Positions 1 to 10,696 of a stretch of DNA of 64,000 nt are shown piece by piece. Numbering within the stretch: position 1 is the stretch's first letter; each line of letters begins with the position of its first letter. The position numbers were made by a program, and so were the translations under genes. Under the pieces are notes generated by a model that worked only from the letters and a program-made list of their open reading frames with translations, searched no databases and had not been told where the DNA came from. The stretch comes from Ophiosphaerella korrae (lineage: Eukaryota; Ascomycota; Dothideomycetes; Pleosporales; Phaeosphaeriaceae), in NCBI GenBank assembly GCA_028456385.1, contig JALNQF010000155.1, forward strand, positions 1 to 64,000, written 5' to 3'.

Positions 1-3000
1 AAAACGTATAGAATTTATATAAAAATAAACTAATTAAAAGATATAAAAGAAATTTTCCTATATAAACTACTTATATAGTAGTAGAATCCTTTAATATAGT
101 AAAAAAAGAAAAAGAAGCGCTTATATTATAAGAATCTATAGGAAAATCTATATAATAAAGAAAAAAACGTTAGTATAACTATATAGTAGCTAAATATTAT
201 TCTACTAAGTATTAATACTAATAGGTTATAGCTTATAAATATAAGTTTTTACTAAAAGTTTACTATTATATCTTTTACTTAATATCTACTCTTTAAATAA
301 TTAGAATTAAGTATAACTCTACTATAGTAATTTAACTATATATATCTAACTTATATTAAAAAATTATAGAAAAAGATACTAAAAATAAAAAATTATTAAG
401 CTTTAAAGTTAGCTTAAAAAAATATCCTCGAAATAGTTTAAATCCTAGATCGTATCCGCTTAGTAATTAAAAATCGTAGTAGACTAAAATATAGATCCTA
501 ATATTTTCTTTAGGATTTATGTTCGCTTATATTTTTAGCTATTATATTCGTAGAGTTATTACTAGTTAAAAACTATAACTTTTTTTTAAGCTTTTTTTTT
601 ATATTACCCTACTATATATAAAATAGTACTATAAAATATAGAACTACTAGTATATAAAGTAAATATATATAGAGAATAAGAAGAATAAAAAGTTAAAGAA
701 ATTCTAGTATATTAGTTTTATAATAGTAGAAACTACTACTTAGTAAAATAGATAAGAACTAATAAAAAAGGGTAACTATAGGAAGATATATAGGAACTAG
801 AAAATAACCTTAACTACTTTAAGAAACTAGAGGAGTTCTAAAGTTAAAACCCTCTAGACTACTTAATAGCAAGCTAAGATAACTAATAATACTACTACTA
901 GATAGAGAGGAGATAGAACTACTTAAGATAATAGAAGCTAGAGTAGCCCCTACTATATTCTTAAAATCTAACTTAGCTTCTAAAAGAGTAGCTTATATAA
1001 TAGATTTTTTATTATTTAAGGCTTTTGTCTTATAAAGATAAATTAAATAAGTATAGTTTTTTACTTATATACTTAGAATATAATTACGGTCTTTTTTAGC
1101 TTCTATAGTCTAGAATAATAGTTTTTCTTAAGTATAGTTAATAGCTTTCCCTATTATAAATAAGTATAGACGTATAAATAAGTATTTTTAACTTATACTC
1201 TACTAGTAATATACCTAATAAGTTATAAGATAAATAAGTATTAGTATAAATATACGCTTTATAAGCCTTACTATATTTTAAAGAAAGATAAGTTAATAGA
1301 AGATTTAAAGACTTATAATAAGAATAAAGAAATATTATAATACTATAATATAATATATAATTAGCTAATTAAAGATAATAAAAAGTAGACTTAGTAGGTA
1401 TAGAGAAAGATAAAGAACTCTATATTAATAAAGAAATAGGATTAATAACTTTAGCTCTAGTTTAGGAGAATAAAAACCTATCTAAAAGAAGAGATAGTAT
1501 TATAAGTATAATAGGAATAAACAAAATAGAACTAATTAGTCCTAATATAAGCGCTAATAAAGTATAAGATAAGTAGAGTAGTAATATAGTATAGGAAGTA
1601 AATTATAATATAGATACGTAGAAGTAATCTATAAATACGTATAATAGATTAAAGTAATCTATAAATATATATAATAAATTAAGGTAATCTATATAGTTAT
1701 ATAAATAGATTAGTATAAGTATATAGTTAGTAATAATACGTATTATTAGGATAGTATTAGTAATCTAATCTTTAACCTAAAACGCTAATACTTAATATTA
1801 TATATATAAACTAACTATTACTTATAGATATTACTAATTACTATATAAACTCCTAATATTACTTCCTAATCTACTAATACCTTATTAGACTATTAGGACG
1901 TCGACCCTAGTAGGCCTATAACACTACTTAGTAAGTAAAAATACGTAAGAACCTAAAGCTAATCTATAGAATTATTAGTAGATACTTAAGAAAGCTAGAA
2001 ATAAGTATAATATACTAGGATATATAGGATATATAAAGCTATAGCTAGGATATAATAGATATATTAGTAGTAGAAAGTTCTATAATAAGCCTAACTATAT
2101 AGAGCCTATAAAGTACTCTTAGTTATAATAAATTTATCTAATAAGCTAATAGTAGACTAGATAGTAAGAGAGGAAGTAATATTAATAGAAGTAGTAGAAT
2201 AGTTAAGAACTTATACTAAGACCTTATTACCTTCTTACTTTAATTCTAACGCTAGGTATAAGGCTTTATAATAAGTACGCTCTTTAGTAGATTTTAATAT
2301 TTTCTTATTATATAATAAATAAGTAATAATAATAGTAAGAAGCTTTTTATTATTAACTTTTTTATAGAACTTTTTATAAGTTCTATTAAGAGATTTCTAG
2401 GTTATACTAATATAGAAATACTTTATACAAGTATACTTAGTATACTTTAGAGTAGAATCTAGTATAATAAAATAAAGAATACTTAAAACAAAATAATATA
2501 AATAAGGTGTTTTAGAAATATAGTTTATAATAAAGATTTCTAATAAGAGATAAAGTTTATAAAACTAAGAAAGAAGTAATATTATAGTAAGATAGTTTTT
2601 AACTAGAAGGTAGAGTAAACTACTTATAAGCTAGACCTAGCTAATAGAGGCCTAGGCCTAAGGATAGACTTAGCGTAAGAAAAGGAGATAGTATTACAAT
2701 ACTAAGTAGTAGGTAAGCTATTATATTATACGCAATTAGGCTAAGTAATATAGCGTAGTAAGATACGTAACTATTTAGTAGTAAATACTCTAGAGCGAAT
2801 ACTCTAGAGTAAATATTCTAAAATAAGCGCTCTAGAGTAAATACTCTAGAGTAAGCGCTTAGGAATAAACGCTAGATAGTAAGTATATAAGAACGCTAAT
2901 AGACCTTTATAGACTATTATATTTAATCTCTTCTTTACCTTTTATCTTAATAGAGTATTATAACTAATACTTTAATTAGATTCTTATCTACCTATTAATA

Positions 3001-4365
3001 CTTATATACCTTATAATACTCTAATAAAAGCTAACTATTAATTAAGTTAAGTAACTAACTTATTTATTAACCTCGCCTATCTTATAGAAGCCTACTTACT
3101 CTTATTACTTTTACCTAGTTCTAAGGGCTTAATACTTAGGTATCTATTCTTAGATTATCTAAGCTATATAATTATTATTAGTATTTTTATAATAGAAAGT
3201 ACTACTATTATTCTACTATAGTAGGTTTTCTATTACTTATAAATAGATATTAGTTTCTTTACTAGTATTTAAGATTACTATAATAGAATATAAAGTACTA
3301 CTAGATAACTTAGTCTTAAGAAGCTTCTCTTTTTAGCTTACTTTACTTTTTCTCTACGTTCTAATAAAATTAAAATAAACTCTTGTTAGAATAAAATCTA
3401 ATACTAGTAACTAACTTGTAAATTTATTTAATAGTTTTATTATTATTATTTTAAGACCTATTAAAGTTAATATAAAGAGCTAGTAGATAATATAACTTTT
3501 ATTATAGTATACTTATATAAATATTAGGCTACCTAAAGATAGTAGCTAATCTATTACTATTTTACGCTAGCTCTTACGTAAGCTCTAACTTTTAATCTAC
3601 TCTAGTACTAAACCTAAGAAAAATAAAGCTAGCTACTCTAGAACCTTTATAGAGATATTAGAACTTAGTATATTTATTTAGCTTACGTAAATAATACTTC
3701 TATTATACTATTATATTATACTTTAAAGTTTAATTAGCTCTAGCTATATATACCTTACTTATTATATAATATATACTACTTCTAGCCTATATTTATTATA
3801 GTAAAGAAGCGCTTCCTAGAATAATATCCTACTATTTCTACTTTATATAGATATAGTTTAACTTATAAAGTCTACTATATAATCTACTAGCTATATTTTT
3901 TTACTACTTTCTTTTAATTTTAGTAATACTATAATCTTTTATAGCTTTATTTCTTAATAAAATCCTTTTTATCTTATTATTAAAGGCTTATAACCCTTCT
4001 ACAAGCTAGGCTTTAAAACTATTATATAGTATATCTAAAATAAAAAATTAAATATAATTCTTTTAATTCTTTTAGGTATTTTTACTATCTTACTTATAGT
4101 TAAATATAAGAATAAGTAAAGCTAGTTTACTATAAGTGTAATAACTATTAGTTAGGGAATATAACGTACTAATGTCTTAGTAGACTTACAATTAGAAAGG
4201 TCCCTTTTTAGGCTTTACTAATAGTAGGGCCTAAATTTAGGACCCTACTTATAGTTAAAATTAGAGACGATTAGAATTAATTAAAGTTAGCTCGTGCTTA
4301 GGTATAAGCCTATTAGATTTGCTTAGAGTAGGCTCTATTTTACTTAGCTACTATATAACAGAAGC
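1..4365. repeat. AT-rich, RIP-degraded repeat block
   Basis: This stretch is strongly AT-rich and full of TA steps, while CA and TG dinucleotides are almost absent, most strikingly in the first 4 kb. That is the expected outcome of repeat-induced point mutation, which converts CpA to TpA on both strands. All frames are closed by frequent stops and I recognise no protein domain. It is most likely a decayed transposon or nested transposons; the class cannot be told by eye. Short internal repeats survive, for example a roughly 30-bp unit around 1625-1720. Confidence 0.85.
2784..2856. repeat. short tandem CTCTAGAG-centred repeat
   Basis: Four copies of a palindromic core CTCTAGAG occur within about 70 bases, spaced by A/T-rich linkers, inside the RIP-degraded block. 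It may be a remnant of a transposon terminal region. No function is proposed. Confidence 0.5.
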
Positions 4366-4562
4366 CTAATTCTAGGGCCTTGTTGTATAAGCGTGTTCTT
4401 AGGTTAAAGCGCTAGCTAAGGATTCTTAGATAGAAAAGGTAGATAGTAAGGAAATATTAATACACTTGTATTGAAAAGCTAAGTACATTTTGCCGCCATT
4501 TTCGGCGGCGTATGCCACCCTTTTCGTAGGGCATTGTTATCGGTGGTGAGTCTGTATAGTGC
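4366..4562. repeat. dispersed repeat, copy A
   Basis: About 200 bp matching 9452-9653 with many transitions. The best-conserved core is the block reading ATGCCACCCTTTTCGTAGGG (around 4513-4532), followed in both copies by GGTGAGTCT and a TATAGTG stretch. The copy lies at the edge of the RIP-degraded block, so it could be a solo LTR or the end of a larger element. No terminal repeat was established. Confidence 0.75.
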
Positions 4563-4797
4563 AAACTCAACCTATACTTGCGATAACATGGACTTTATTT
4601 AAATACTTACGTAAACTATAGTTCTTACTACTTAGTATATTCTTCAAGTTAAGTACAACTTCCACTTCTAATAGGTAAAATTACGTATTTTAATATACTT
4701 CATAGACGCATATCCCTATAGTCAGGCTTGGGGTCCGAAAAGGGCCCCCGCTACCATCGCCACTCTGCCCTATCCTAGGTGCTATTCTATTCTATGC

Positions 4798-6228
4798 TTA
4801 GCTTAGCAGAGCTTCAAAGCCTTTCTGGAGAAGGTCGATAAATCTCTGCTCAAGGGTGCCATCAACCAAGCCGGACGAAATGTCAAACACATTGAAGTTT
4901 TCTACGAGCTTCTCCCTCTCACCAACCTCAGTCAGATTAACTGCTAATGGCAAGATTTCCTCTACAAACTTCTTAACGATTCCAAATCGACAAACTGTGT
5001 CTTCAGCAGCAATAACCAAGTTCTGCACATATAGCGAGAGCTTTGTCATAGAGCGGTTAGTGTCAGATATAGAAGAACAGTGCGCTTTAAACAGCTCTTC
5101 ATAATTCCGACGATATCGTTGCAATGTTTCTGGTGAATCTTCCCAAAGTCCAATGGGCTCGATACCTCGTTCCATATCTTCGTTCCATGCATACATAGCC
5201 GGGTCCCAATCCCGGGTAAGGAATGAAGGTATTGTTTCATTTCCAATGCTGCGAGGTACAGCTATAACACCATCCCAGTCAATTAGGCTTTGCAGTCGGC
5301 CTTGTGAGGAAACAAGGATGTTCTGAAAGTTGAAGTCCGGATGGGTAAGGACGAATGGTATCTCGGTTTGGATATCAGGAATCCAGTCGAGAAAGAGTTG
5401 AAGTAGTTTCCGGATCCCCTGGTGCAGAGGACTGGTGGGTGGCTCTTCCCTATCAATAGCATGCCGGTAGAACGCTTGAGGGGACACAAAGGGGCCAGCA
5501 GTGTAGTATAATGGCGTTTCGTCGTCGTCATTTGTCTTTAATCGTTCAAGCATGCGCTGATGGTCGACACATCTCATGGGACCAATTCTTGTGATGGTGC
5601 CGTCTTCATCAAAAACTGGCGCACCGCCAGTCTTGAACGCAAACCGATCTAGCTGAGCCATGGCCGCTGCCAGATCTTCCAGAATCTGCGTTCTACGAGC
5701 CTGCAGCTCCTCCGAAGCGATGGTCTTGTCAAACCAGACCTCATAAGCTGAAGCCCCATCCGCGAAACTCATAAGAATGAAAGGAACTCCTAGTTCATTA
5801 TCGAGAGAGGAGCTGAATGCAAAGATTTCTGGTACGGGGATTGACGTGCTTTTTCGGATAAGACGCATGGTCAAGGCCTCGGACCTGAGGGCAGCGGCGG
5901 AGGAAAAATCGAAATGGTCTCTTGTTCCCACGGCAGGAACCTTGAGAATCCAGCGAACTTTATCTTGGAATTTGATCGGGAAAATAGCATGATAAGAGCC
6001 AAAAAGTATTGGCTCAAGAGCAGCACTTTGCCTTTGGGATGGATTGGATTGGTTGCCGAATAAGGGCTCTATGCGCTCACGAGTTTTGATACAAAAAGAT
6101 ACAATATTCTCGTGCCGTATAGAAGCCAGAACTTCGGAGAATAACTGGTTATCTTCCCCATCGCTGTCGGCTTCATCGCTGAGAAGTTCAGGGCGCTTGC
6201 TTGCCTCGAGAGGCGAATTTGTCTGCAT
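4798..6228 (-). CDS. aminoglycoside phosphotransferase (APH)-like protein
   Basis: A single-exon 476-aa protein when started at the first in-frame ATG (6228). The fold is that of the APH/choline-kinase-like small-molecule kinases (PF01636). An ATP-site strand with WILKVPAVG lies near residue 98, the catalytic loop reads THPDFNFQN (H-x-D-x4-N type) and the metal-binding motif reads IDWDG. Large fungal APH families often lie beside transposons, and their substrates are unknown, so antibiotic resistance should not be assumed. The gene is intact and of normal GC content although it sits between RIP-mutated blocks. A spliced upstream exon cannot be excluded. Confidence 0.85.
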   Translation of the reverse strand: MQTNSPLEASKRPELLSDEADSDGEDNQLFSEVLASIRHENIVSFCIKTRERIEPLFGNQSNPSQRQSAALEPILFGSYHAIFPIKFQDKVRWILKVPAVGTRDHFDFSSAAALRSEALTMRLIRKSTSIPVPEIFAFSSSLDNELGVPFILMSFADGASAYEVWFDKTIASEELQARRTQILEDLAAAMAQLDRFAFKTGGAPVFDEDGTITRIGPMRCVDHQRMLERLKTNDDDETPLYYTAGPFVSPQAFYRHAIDREEPPTSPLHQGIRKLLQLFLDWIPDIQTEIPFVLTHPDFNFQNILVSSQGRLQSLIDWDGVIAVPRSIGNETIPSFLTRDWDPAMYAWNEDMERGIEPIGLWEDSPETLQRYRRNYEELFKAHCSSISDTNRSMTKLSLYVQNLVIAAEDTVCRFGIVKKFVEEILPLAVNLTEVGEREKLVENFNVFDISSGLVDGTLEQRFIDLLQKGFEALLS

Positions 6229-6485
6229 TGGGATAGGCTGCCTCGAATTGACGGAAATGTGGATCAAGCTGGAGAATTGTATCTTTATGTATAAATCGCT
6301 AGGGCTCCTTGCTCGTGGAATTTTAGGCTTAGCTCAAAGCTAAGGGTAACAGCTGCTTCTGAGGTGGCCGTAGTGTATTTAAATACTCCGGGGTTGTTCG
6401 GAAAAACCTACCGGCGAAGGCTTGGCATTATCACACATTAGTATCTTCTAAACAGACTCTATACACTTTTTTAGCAAATCACGAC

Positions 6486-7061
6486 CTACTAATAGGTAAG
6501 CGCTAAGAGCTTTACGATAAAACTTGAACTAAAATTCTAGAAGTATCTTTACTAATCAAGTTAGAATAAAGGAGTTACTAAAGAAAATCAATTCTTAGTA
6601 CAAACTATACTATAAAGGATAGTACTTTAAAATAGTTAGATACTACTTACTTTACTACATGCTATACCTACTTATATTAAACTACTAATAGGTAAGCGCT
6701 AAGAGCTCTATAATAAAACTTAAATTAAAAATCTAGAAGTATATTTACTAATTAAGTTAGAATAAAAGAGTTACTAGAGAAAATTAATTCTTAGTATAAA
6801 CTGTGCTGTAAAGGATAGTGCTTTAAGATAGTTAGATACTACCTACTTTACTATATACTATACCTACTTATATTAAACTACTAATAGATAAGCGCTAAGA
6901 GCTCTACGATAAAACCTAAATTAAAAATCTAGAAGTATATTTACTAATTAAGTTAGAATAAAAGGGTTACTAGAGAAAATTAATTCTTAGCACAAACTAT
7001 ACTGTAAAGGACAGTACTTCAAGATAGTTAGATGCTACCTACTTCGCTGCATGCTATACCT
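6486..7061. repeat. 196-bp tandem repeat array (three units)
   Basis: Units start at 6486, 6682 and 6878, exactly 196 bases apart. Each opens with CTACTAATAGGTAAGCGCTA or a close variant and ends with CTATACCTACTTATATTAAA or similar. The third unit is broken at 7061 by the transposon at 7062-8174, and its missing end resumes at 8175. Units differ mainly by C-to-T and G-to-A changes in CA/TG contexts. Confidence 0.9.
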
Positions 7062-8174
7062 AACGTACTTACTTACAACCTAGGCTACCCTACTACTTAG
7101 GCTACCTACCTAATTTAATAAATCTCTCTTCTATCCTATCTACTATAGCGCCTACAAAATATACCTAATTACCTTAAAAAGAAGAGAGAGTACTTCTTAT
7201 AGCCTAAGCTATACAAACTTATTGTATAAAAAGCTAGCGTTACGCTACAACGCTCTATAATATCTCTTGTAGAACAATTTAGCGCTAGCTTATAGGGTAT
7301 TAGTCTATACGTAACGCCTACCTTAGATTTTAAAAGCTATTACTATCTAAAGAGGAGTCCCTTGTAGATTAGACTTTAGACCTTAATTAATGTAGCTTTC
7401 TACCTTAGGTTATTAACGTACGTCGTATAGCTAACGTTCTCCTCTCTAGCGCTAAGAAGTCTTTTATATTAATAAAGATCTCTTCCTTAAAGTATATACG
7501 CGTATACGCCTATTAGTCTTCTCTAAGAGCTTAATTTAGAGTAGATTCTAGGTAGTAGGTCTAGTTCTATCTAATCCAGATAGAGTCCTATCTAACCTTA
7601 CCGTCGCGCATATACCGCTACTAGCACTATCGCAGATTAATAGCTATATAAGCTCACTAGTTGTAGAAACACCTTACAATATTAATTAGCTCTATAGATA
7701 GACTTAGATACTAAAGAATCTTCTTCAGCGTCAATCTTAAAGTCCCTCAAGCTAAGCGCTGTCTTAGCTTGTTAAAGGCTACAAGTTAGCTATACACTCA
7801 GCTACAATTTTGGCTCATGAAAATGCTCAGCTAAAAGCTGAAAATCATCGCAAGATATAGAGGAAAGACAAGCACAGACGTTATATAGCTTCTAGAGGCA
7901 CGATTCAAGTTAAAGAAGGACAGAGATTGATTGAAGAAGCTGAGAGGAGCCGTCAGGCAGATGCGTCCCGAGTGCGCCAACGTGCACCACCAACTTGTAG
8001 CAAGTGTCATATACTTGGCCACAACAAGCGCCAATGCAAATCAATCTAATCTATCTATTTCTTGAATTCCAGCTGCTTTGAGTGTGTGGTTGTGGCGCAA
8101 TTGATCAGATAGATCAGTCAGGTTGGGTGGGGTGGCCCGAGTGGTGGGGTGGCCCGGGTCGTGAGTAAGCACGT
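7062..8174 (+). mobile_element. pogo/Fot-type DNA transposon, RIP-degraded, TA target duplication
   Basis: The element starts ACGTACTTACTTACAACCTA and ends GTGAGTAAGCACGT. The reverse complement of the right end reads ACGTGCTTACTCACGACCCG, so the ends are inverted repeats of over 40 bp once C-to-T RIP changes are allowed. TA flanks both ends (7060-7061 and 8175-8176), and the flanking 196-bp repeat reads through when the element is removed. At 1.1 kb it is shorter than full-length Fot1-like elements (about 1.9 kb), so it is probably internally deleted. It carries a transposase 3' end. Confidence 0.85.
7771..8049 (+). pseudogene. C-terminal fragment of pogo/Fot-like transposase with zinc knuckle
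   Basis: The reading frame gives VKGYKLAIHSATILAHENAQ, a basic linker, and then a C-terminal knuckle CSKCHILGHNKRQC (C-x2-C-x4-H-x4-C). This tail is typical of fungal pogo/Fot transposases with a DDE endonuclease domain. One TAG interrupts it near 7855, consistent with a CAG-to-TAG RIP change. Upstream sequence to about 7130 is too mutated to read. It is non-functional. Confidence 0.8.
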
Positions 8175-8187
8175 TACTTGCATTGAA

Positions 8188-8304
8188 CTGCTAATAGGTA
8201 AGCTCTGAGAGCTCTACGATAAAACCTGAATTGAAAATCTGGAAGCATATTTACTAATCAAGTTAGAATGAAAGGGTTACTAGAGAAATTCAATTCTCGG
8301 CACA
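8188..8304. repeat. partial fourth unit of the 196-bp repeat, little mutated
   Basis: It begins CTGCTAATAGGTAAGCTCTG and matches the first 117 bases of the units at 6486-7061. It keeps CA and TG where those units have TA, so it approximates the pre-RIP sequence. The match ends at CACAA near 8304. Confidence 0.85.
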
Positions 8305-8568
8305 AGCGAAATTGATAGGTTGTGATGTCTTCTAGCCGGAACATGATAGCCACGATGCGCCGCAGGTAGCGTTGTGCCTCGTGAATCCTACTGTCTAAAG
8401 ATGGAGATTTACAGGGCTCTTAAGTCAGCAGTGACAGGTATAAAGTATTGAGTTAATCCTGCCATTTTGATATTCCAAACAGCAGACAGATTCAAAAGAA
8501 CTAATCCAGCAATCACTCGCATCACTCAACCGAATTCCTCAAATTAGAATATAACCAGCTATACTACA

Positions 8569-8789
8569 ATGGCTCATCATTGGTGAGAGAGCCTAGCCAT
8601 TCCACCATGCCACGCTATGGGCTAACAATGTCGTCTAGTCCCTCATGCAAGAAGGCGTGCTCATCACGATGTGTTAAGAAGGGACATGTCCTCCTATGTA
8701 GCATACACAACGAATACTACATGCCCGGAAAACAATGTGCTTCCTGCCTCGGTGCCGATAGAAGGGGGGAAGGAAGCAAGAAGAAATAA
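8569..8789 (+). CDS. small cysteine-rich putative zinc-binding protein (54 aa)
   Basis: The model is spliced. Exon 1 is 8569-8582 (14 bp), the intron is 8583-8638 (GTGAGA...GCTAAC...TCTAG), and exon 2 is 8639-8789. The product starts MAHHCPSCKKACSSRCVKKG and continues with a GH-x4-C-x2-H segment and a final CASC, then a basic tail ending KKK. The paired C-x2-C and C-x2-H motifs suggest a compact zinc-binding fold, similar in layout to short cysteine-rich proteins seen in Pleosporales genomes (from memory, not searched). There is no signal peptide or membrane segment. The gene escaped RIP although transposon remnants lie on both sides. Function is unknown. The exact fit of frame, branch site and cysteine spacing is the main support. 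Confidence 0.65.
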
Positions 8790-9451
8790 CTTCAACTCTA
8801 CCACTATGCTTGCTCGCACCACATCATTTTATACATACGGACGAGGCTTCGAGTAATGCCGACTACTCCTCCATGTTTCCAGCTTTCTAATGGAGCACCG
8901 AAGGCTCAATCTCGAACCAGTATGCTAAGCATCGGAATCTGCATGTAAAGCTCGATTATTGCTGTCTTTTCCTCGTACCCTCTCAAAGATAATGTTGCTG
9001 GACGAAAGCAAGCTGAGAATGATTGTGGTCGGTTGGGTCTACCATTTATTGGTCCAAGAAGAATATATAGAATAGTTCTAGCTGCATGTCAAGAAATATC
9101 AAGCTCTTTCCTTATCATCTATTTTCATTCTTCAAGCGTATACCTAGACAAGTGACGCATTTCGTTATTAATAGGAGCAGAATACACAGTAAGATGCGTA
9201 ACTACGTTCTCTAAGCTTCGCAATATTTTACTTCGCCCTTTTACCTATTTACCTATACTACAGTAGACGCGAAAGAACGTCGGTTCCGGCTCGGGGAACT
9301 GACCAGTAAAGTCGTTCGACGGTTTTATTATCGTTGCTCTCACTGTTCCGGGCTCCGCCAATAATGCGCCCAAATTCATAATCAAAACCAGGCACGATTA
9401 GGATTTGTTCAGTAAGGGCTTAGTCTTGCTCAGCCGCTGCATGACGGGGGC
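8790..9451. other. non-coding interval
   Basis: No convincing gene was found. Base composition is normal, apart from A/T-rich patches near 9180-9250. It separates the small cysteine-rich gene from the dispersed repeat and the HET fragment. Confidence 0.5.
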
Positions 9452-9653
9452 TTGATTCCGGAATATCGTTGCATAAGCGGGTTCTCTGCTTAGAGCGCTG
9501 ATTGAAAGGATTCTCAGATAGAAAAACGTAGATGGTAAGGAAACATTAATTCGTTTGTATGAAAAGCTATGTACATTCTACCGCAATTTTCAGTGGCATA
9601 TGCCACCCTTTTCGTAGGGCATTGTAGTCAGTGGTGAGTCTATATAGTGTAGC
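9452..9653. repeat. dispersed repeat, copy B, adjoining a broken HET gene
   Basis: Second copy of the repeat at 4366-4562. It shares the block around ATGCCACCCTTTTCGTAGGG (9599-9618) and the GGTGAGTCTATATAGTG end. This copy keeps more CA/TG and is less RIP-mutated. It abuts the HET fragment exactly where that reading frame stops making sense, so insertion of this element probably truncated the HET gene. Confidence 0.75.
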
Positions 9654-9655
9654 AC

Positions 9656-9882
9656 GTATCAATCCAGAAGTACTGGAGCTGGTCTTGGGCCGCCTGTTTA
9701 GCACAAAACGCAAGCTTGCGATAGCCATCCTTCTTCCCTTCGTAACCTCCGTTAGCTATATCTTCAAAGAGAATTTCTGAGTCCTCTCATCTGTGCGAAA
9801 GGATAGCATATGGTGGAACAGTCTTCCCGTGAAAGTCTGTCGAGATGAGTCGCCCAAAATGATCAAAGTGGAGGAGTCGCAT
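9656..9882 (-). pseudogene. HET-domain protein, truncated N-terminal fragment
   Basis: From ATG at 9882 the minus strand reads MRLLHFDHFGRLISTDFHGK, then PYAILSHR, a TGA where the family has Trp, EDSEILFEDI, a K-rich turn and QLQYFWIDTC. This is the start of the heterokaryon-incompatibility (HET, PF06985) domain, whose hallmarks are YAxLSHxW and a later (F/Y)WxDTCC. The TGG-to-TGA change fits RIP or neutral decay. Coding sense ends at about 9656, at the repeat. The rest of the domain was not found on either side, so the gene is dead. Confidence 0.8.
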
Positions 9883-10696
9883 AACTGCAGCACGAGAAAA
9901 TACAGTGAAGGCAGCGAGGAGACGATGATGATGCTTGCGGCAGGCTACGAAGGCAGGCTGTTGAAGCACGAAGCACATGGGCGCTGACCCGGCTCAGCCC
10001 CGAGTACATAGCCTGCTCATACTACTGTCTCTATTGTGTTGTGAGAAGAAAGAAGTCATTGTGGTCGCTTCTGTCCTGTCTACTCAGTCAGGGTGCGCCG
10101 CTGGAGTCCTTCTAACTCTAGGCGATGATGCTGCTGCTGCTGGCTGACTGAGTATGTCCCCTCCAGGGGAGTTAGCGCTAACCTGAGTCGTGCCGTGAGC
10201 GACGGATGGGATCTAGCGTGTGATATTTTGACTCATGCAGAGATAGCTAGTGTCAGCAGCAATACATTACAGCTAAGCTACTTTTAGGGCAAGGCTCCAT
10301 GCTGTCCTCACTGTGCATTCTATCTAGCAGAGTTTGAATAAGTATAGAGGCACGCCCAGACTTTAGATAGAGATAAAATTCCCGAAATCGGTTACAAATG
10401 CCATTCAGTGTAAGCCGACGAAATTTTAGCAAATGGCGCAAGCTTTCTGCGCACTCACGGCTAATCGAAGGCAGGCGATCGTGTGGCTCTCATAGCAAGC
10501 TCTTGTATTGCACGTTAACCACAACATATTCTCAGTGGATTTTTAGGCTGCACAAGATTCCAAAATAAGGAGTTTCTATTCCGAGAATATCTTGTCCTAA
10601 AGTGTACGGATGGTTTTGTTGTGTAGAGCAGAAGCTGTGGCGTCTCGCTACGCAGGGTGTCTCGCAACGCAGGGATGGACGTCAATCTGATTGCTA
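9883..10696. other. non-coding interval
   Basis: No supported gene. A CTG/CTGCTG-rich patch lies near 10130-10150, and short open frames at 10253-10441 resemble nothing I know. It separates the HET remnant from the second pogo remnant. Confidence 0.45.

Noticed and set aside
6420..7060. CRISPR-like array from regularly spaced 196-bp units
   Set aside because: Units are contiguous tandem repeats without spacers in a eukaryotic genome.
10253..10441. 62-codon open frame on the minus strand
   Set aside because: No recognised motif, poor context, and surrounded by transposon debris; insufficient for a gene call.
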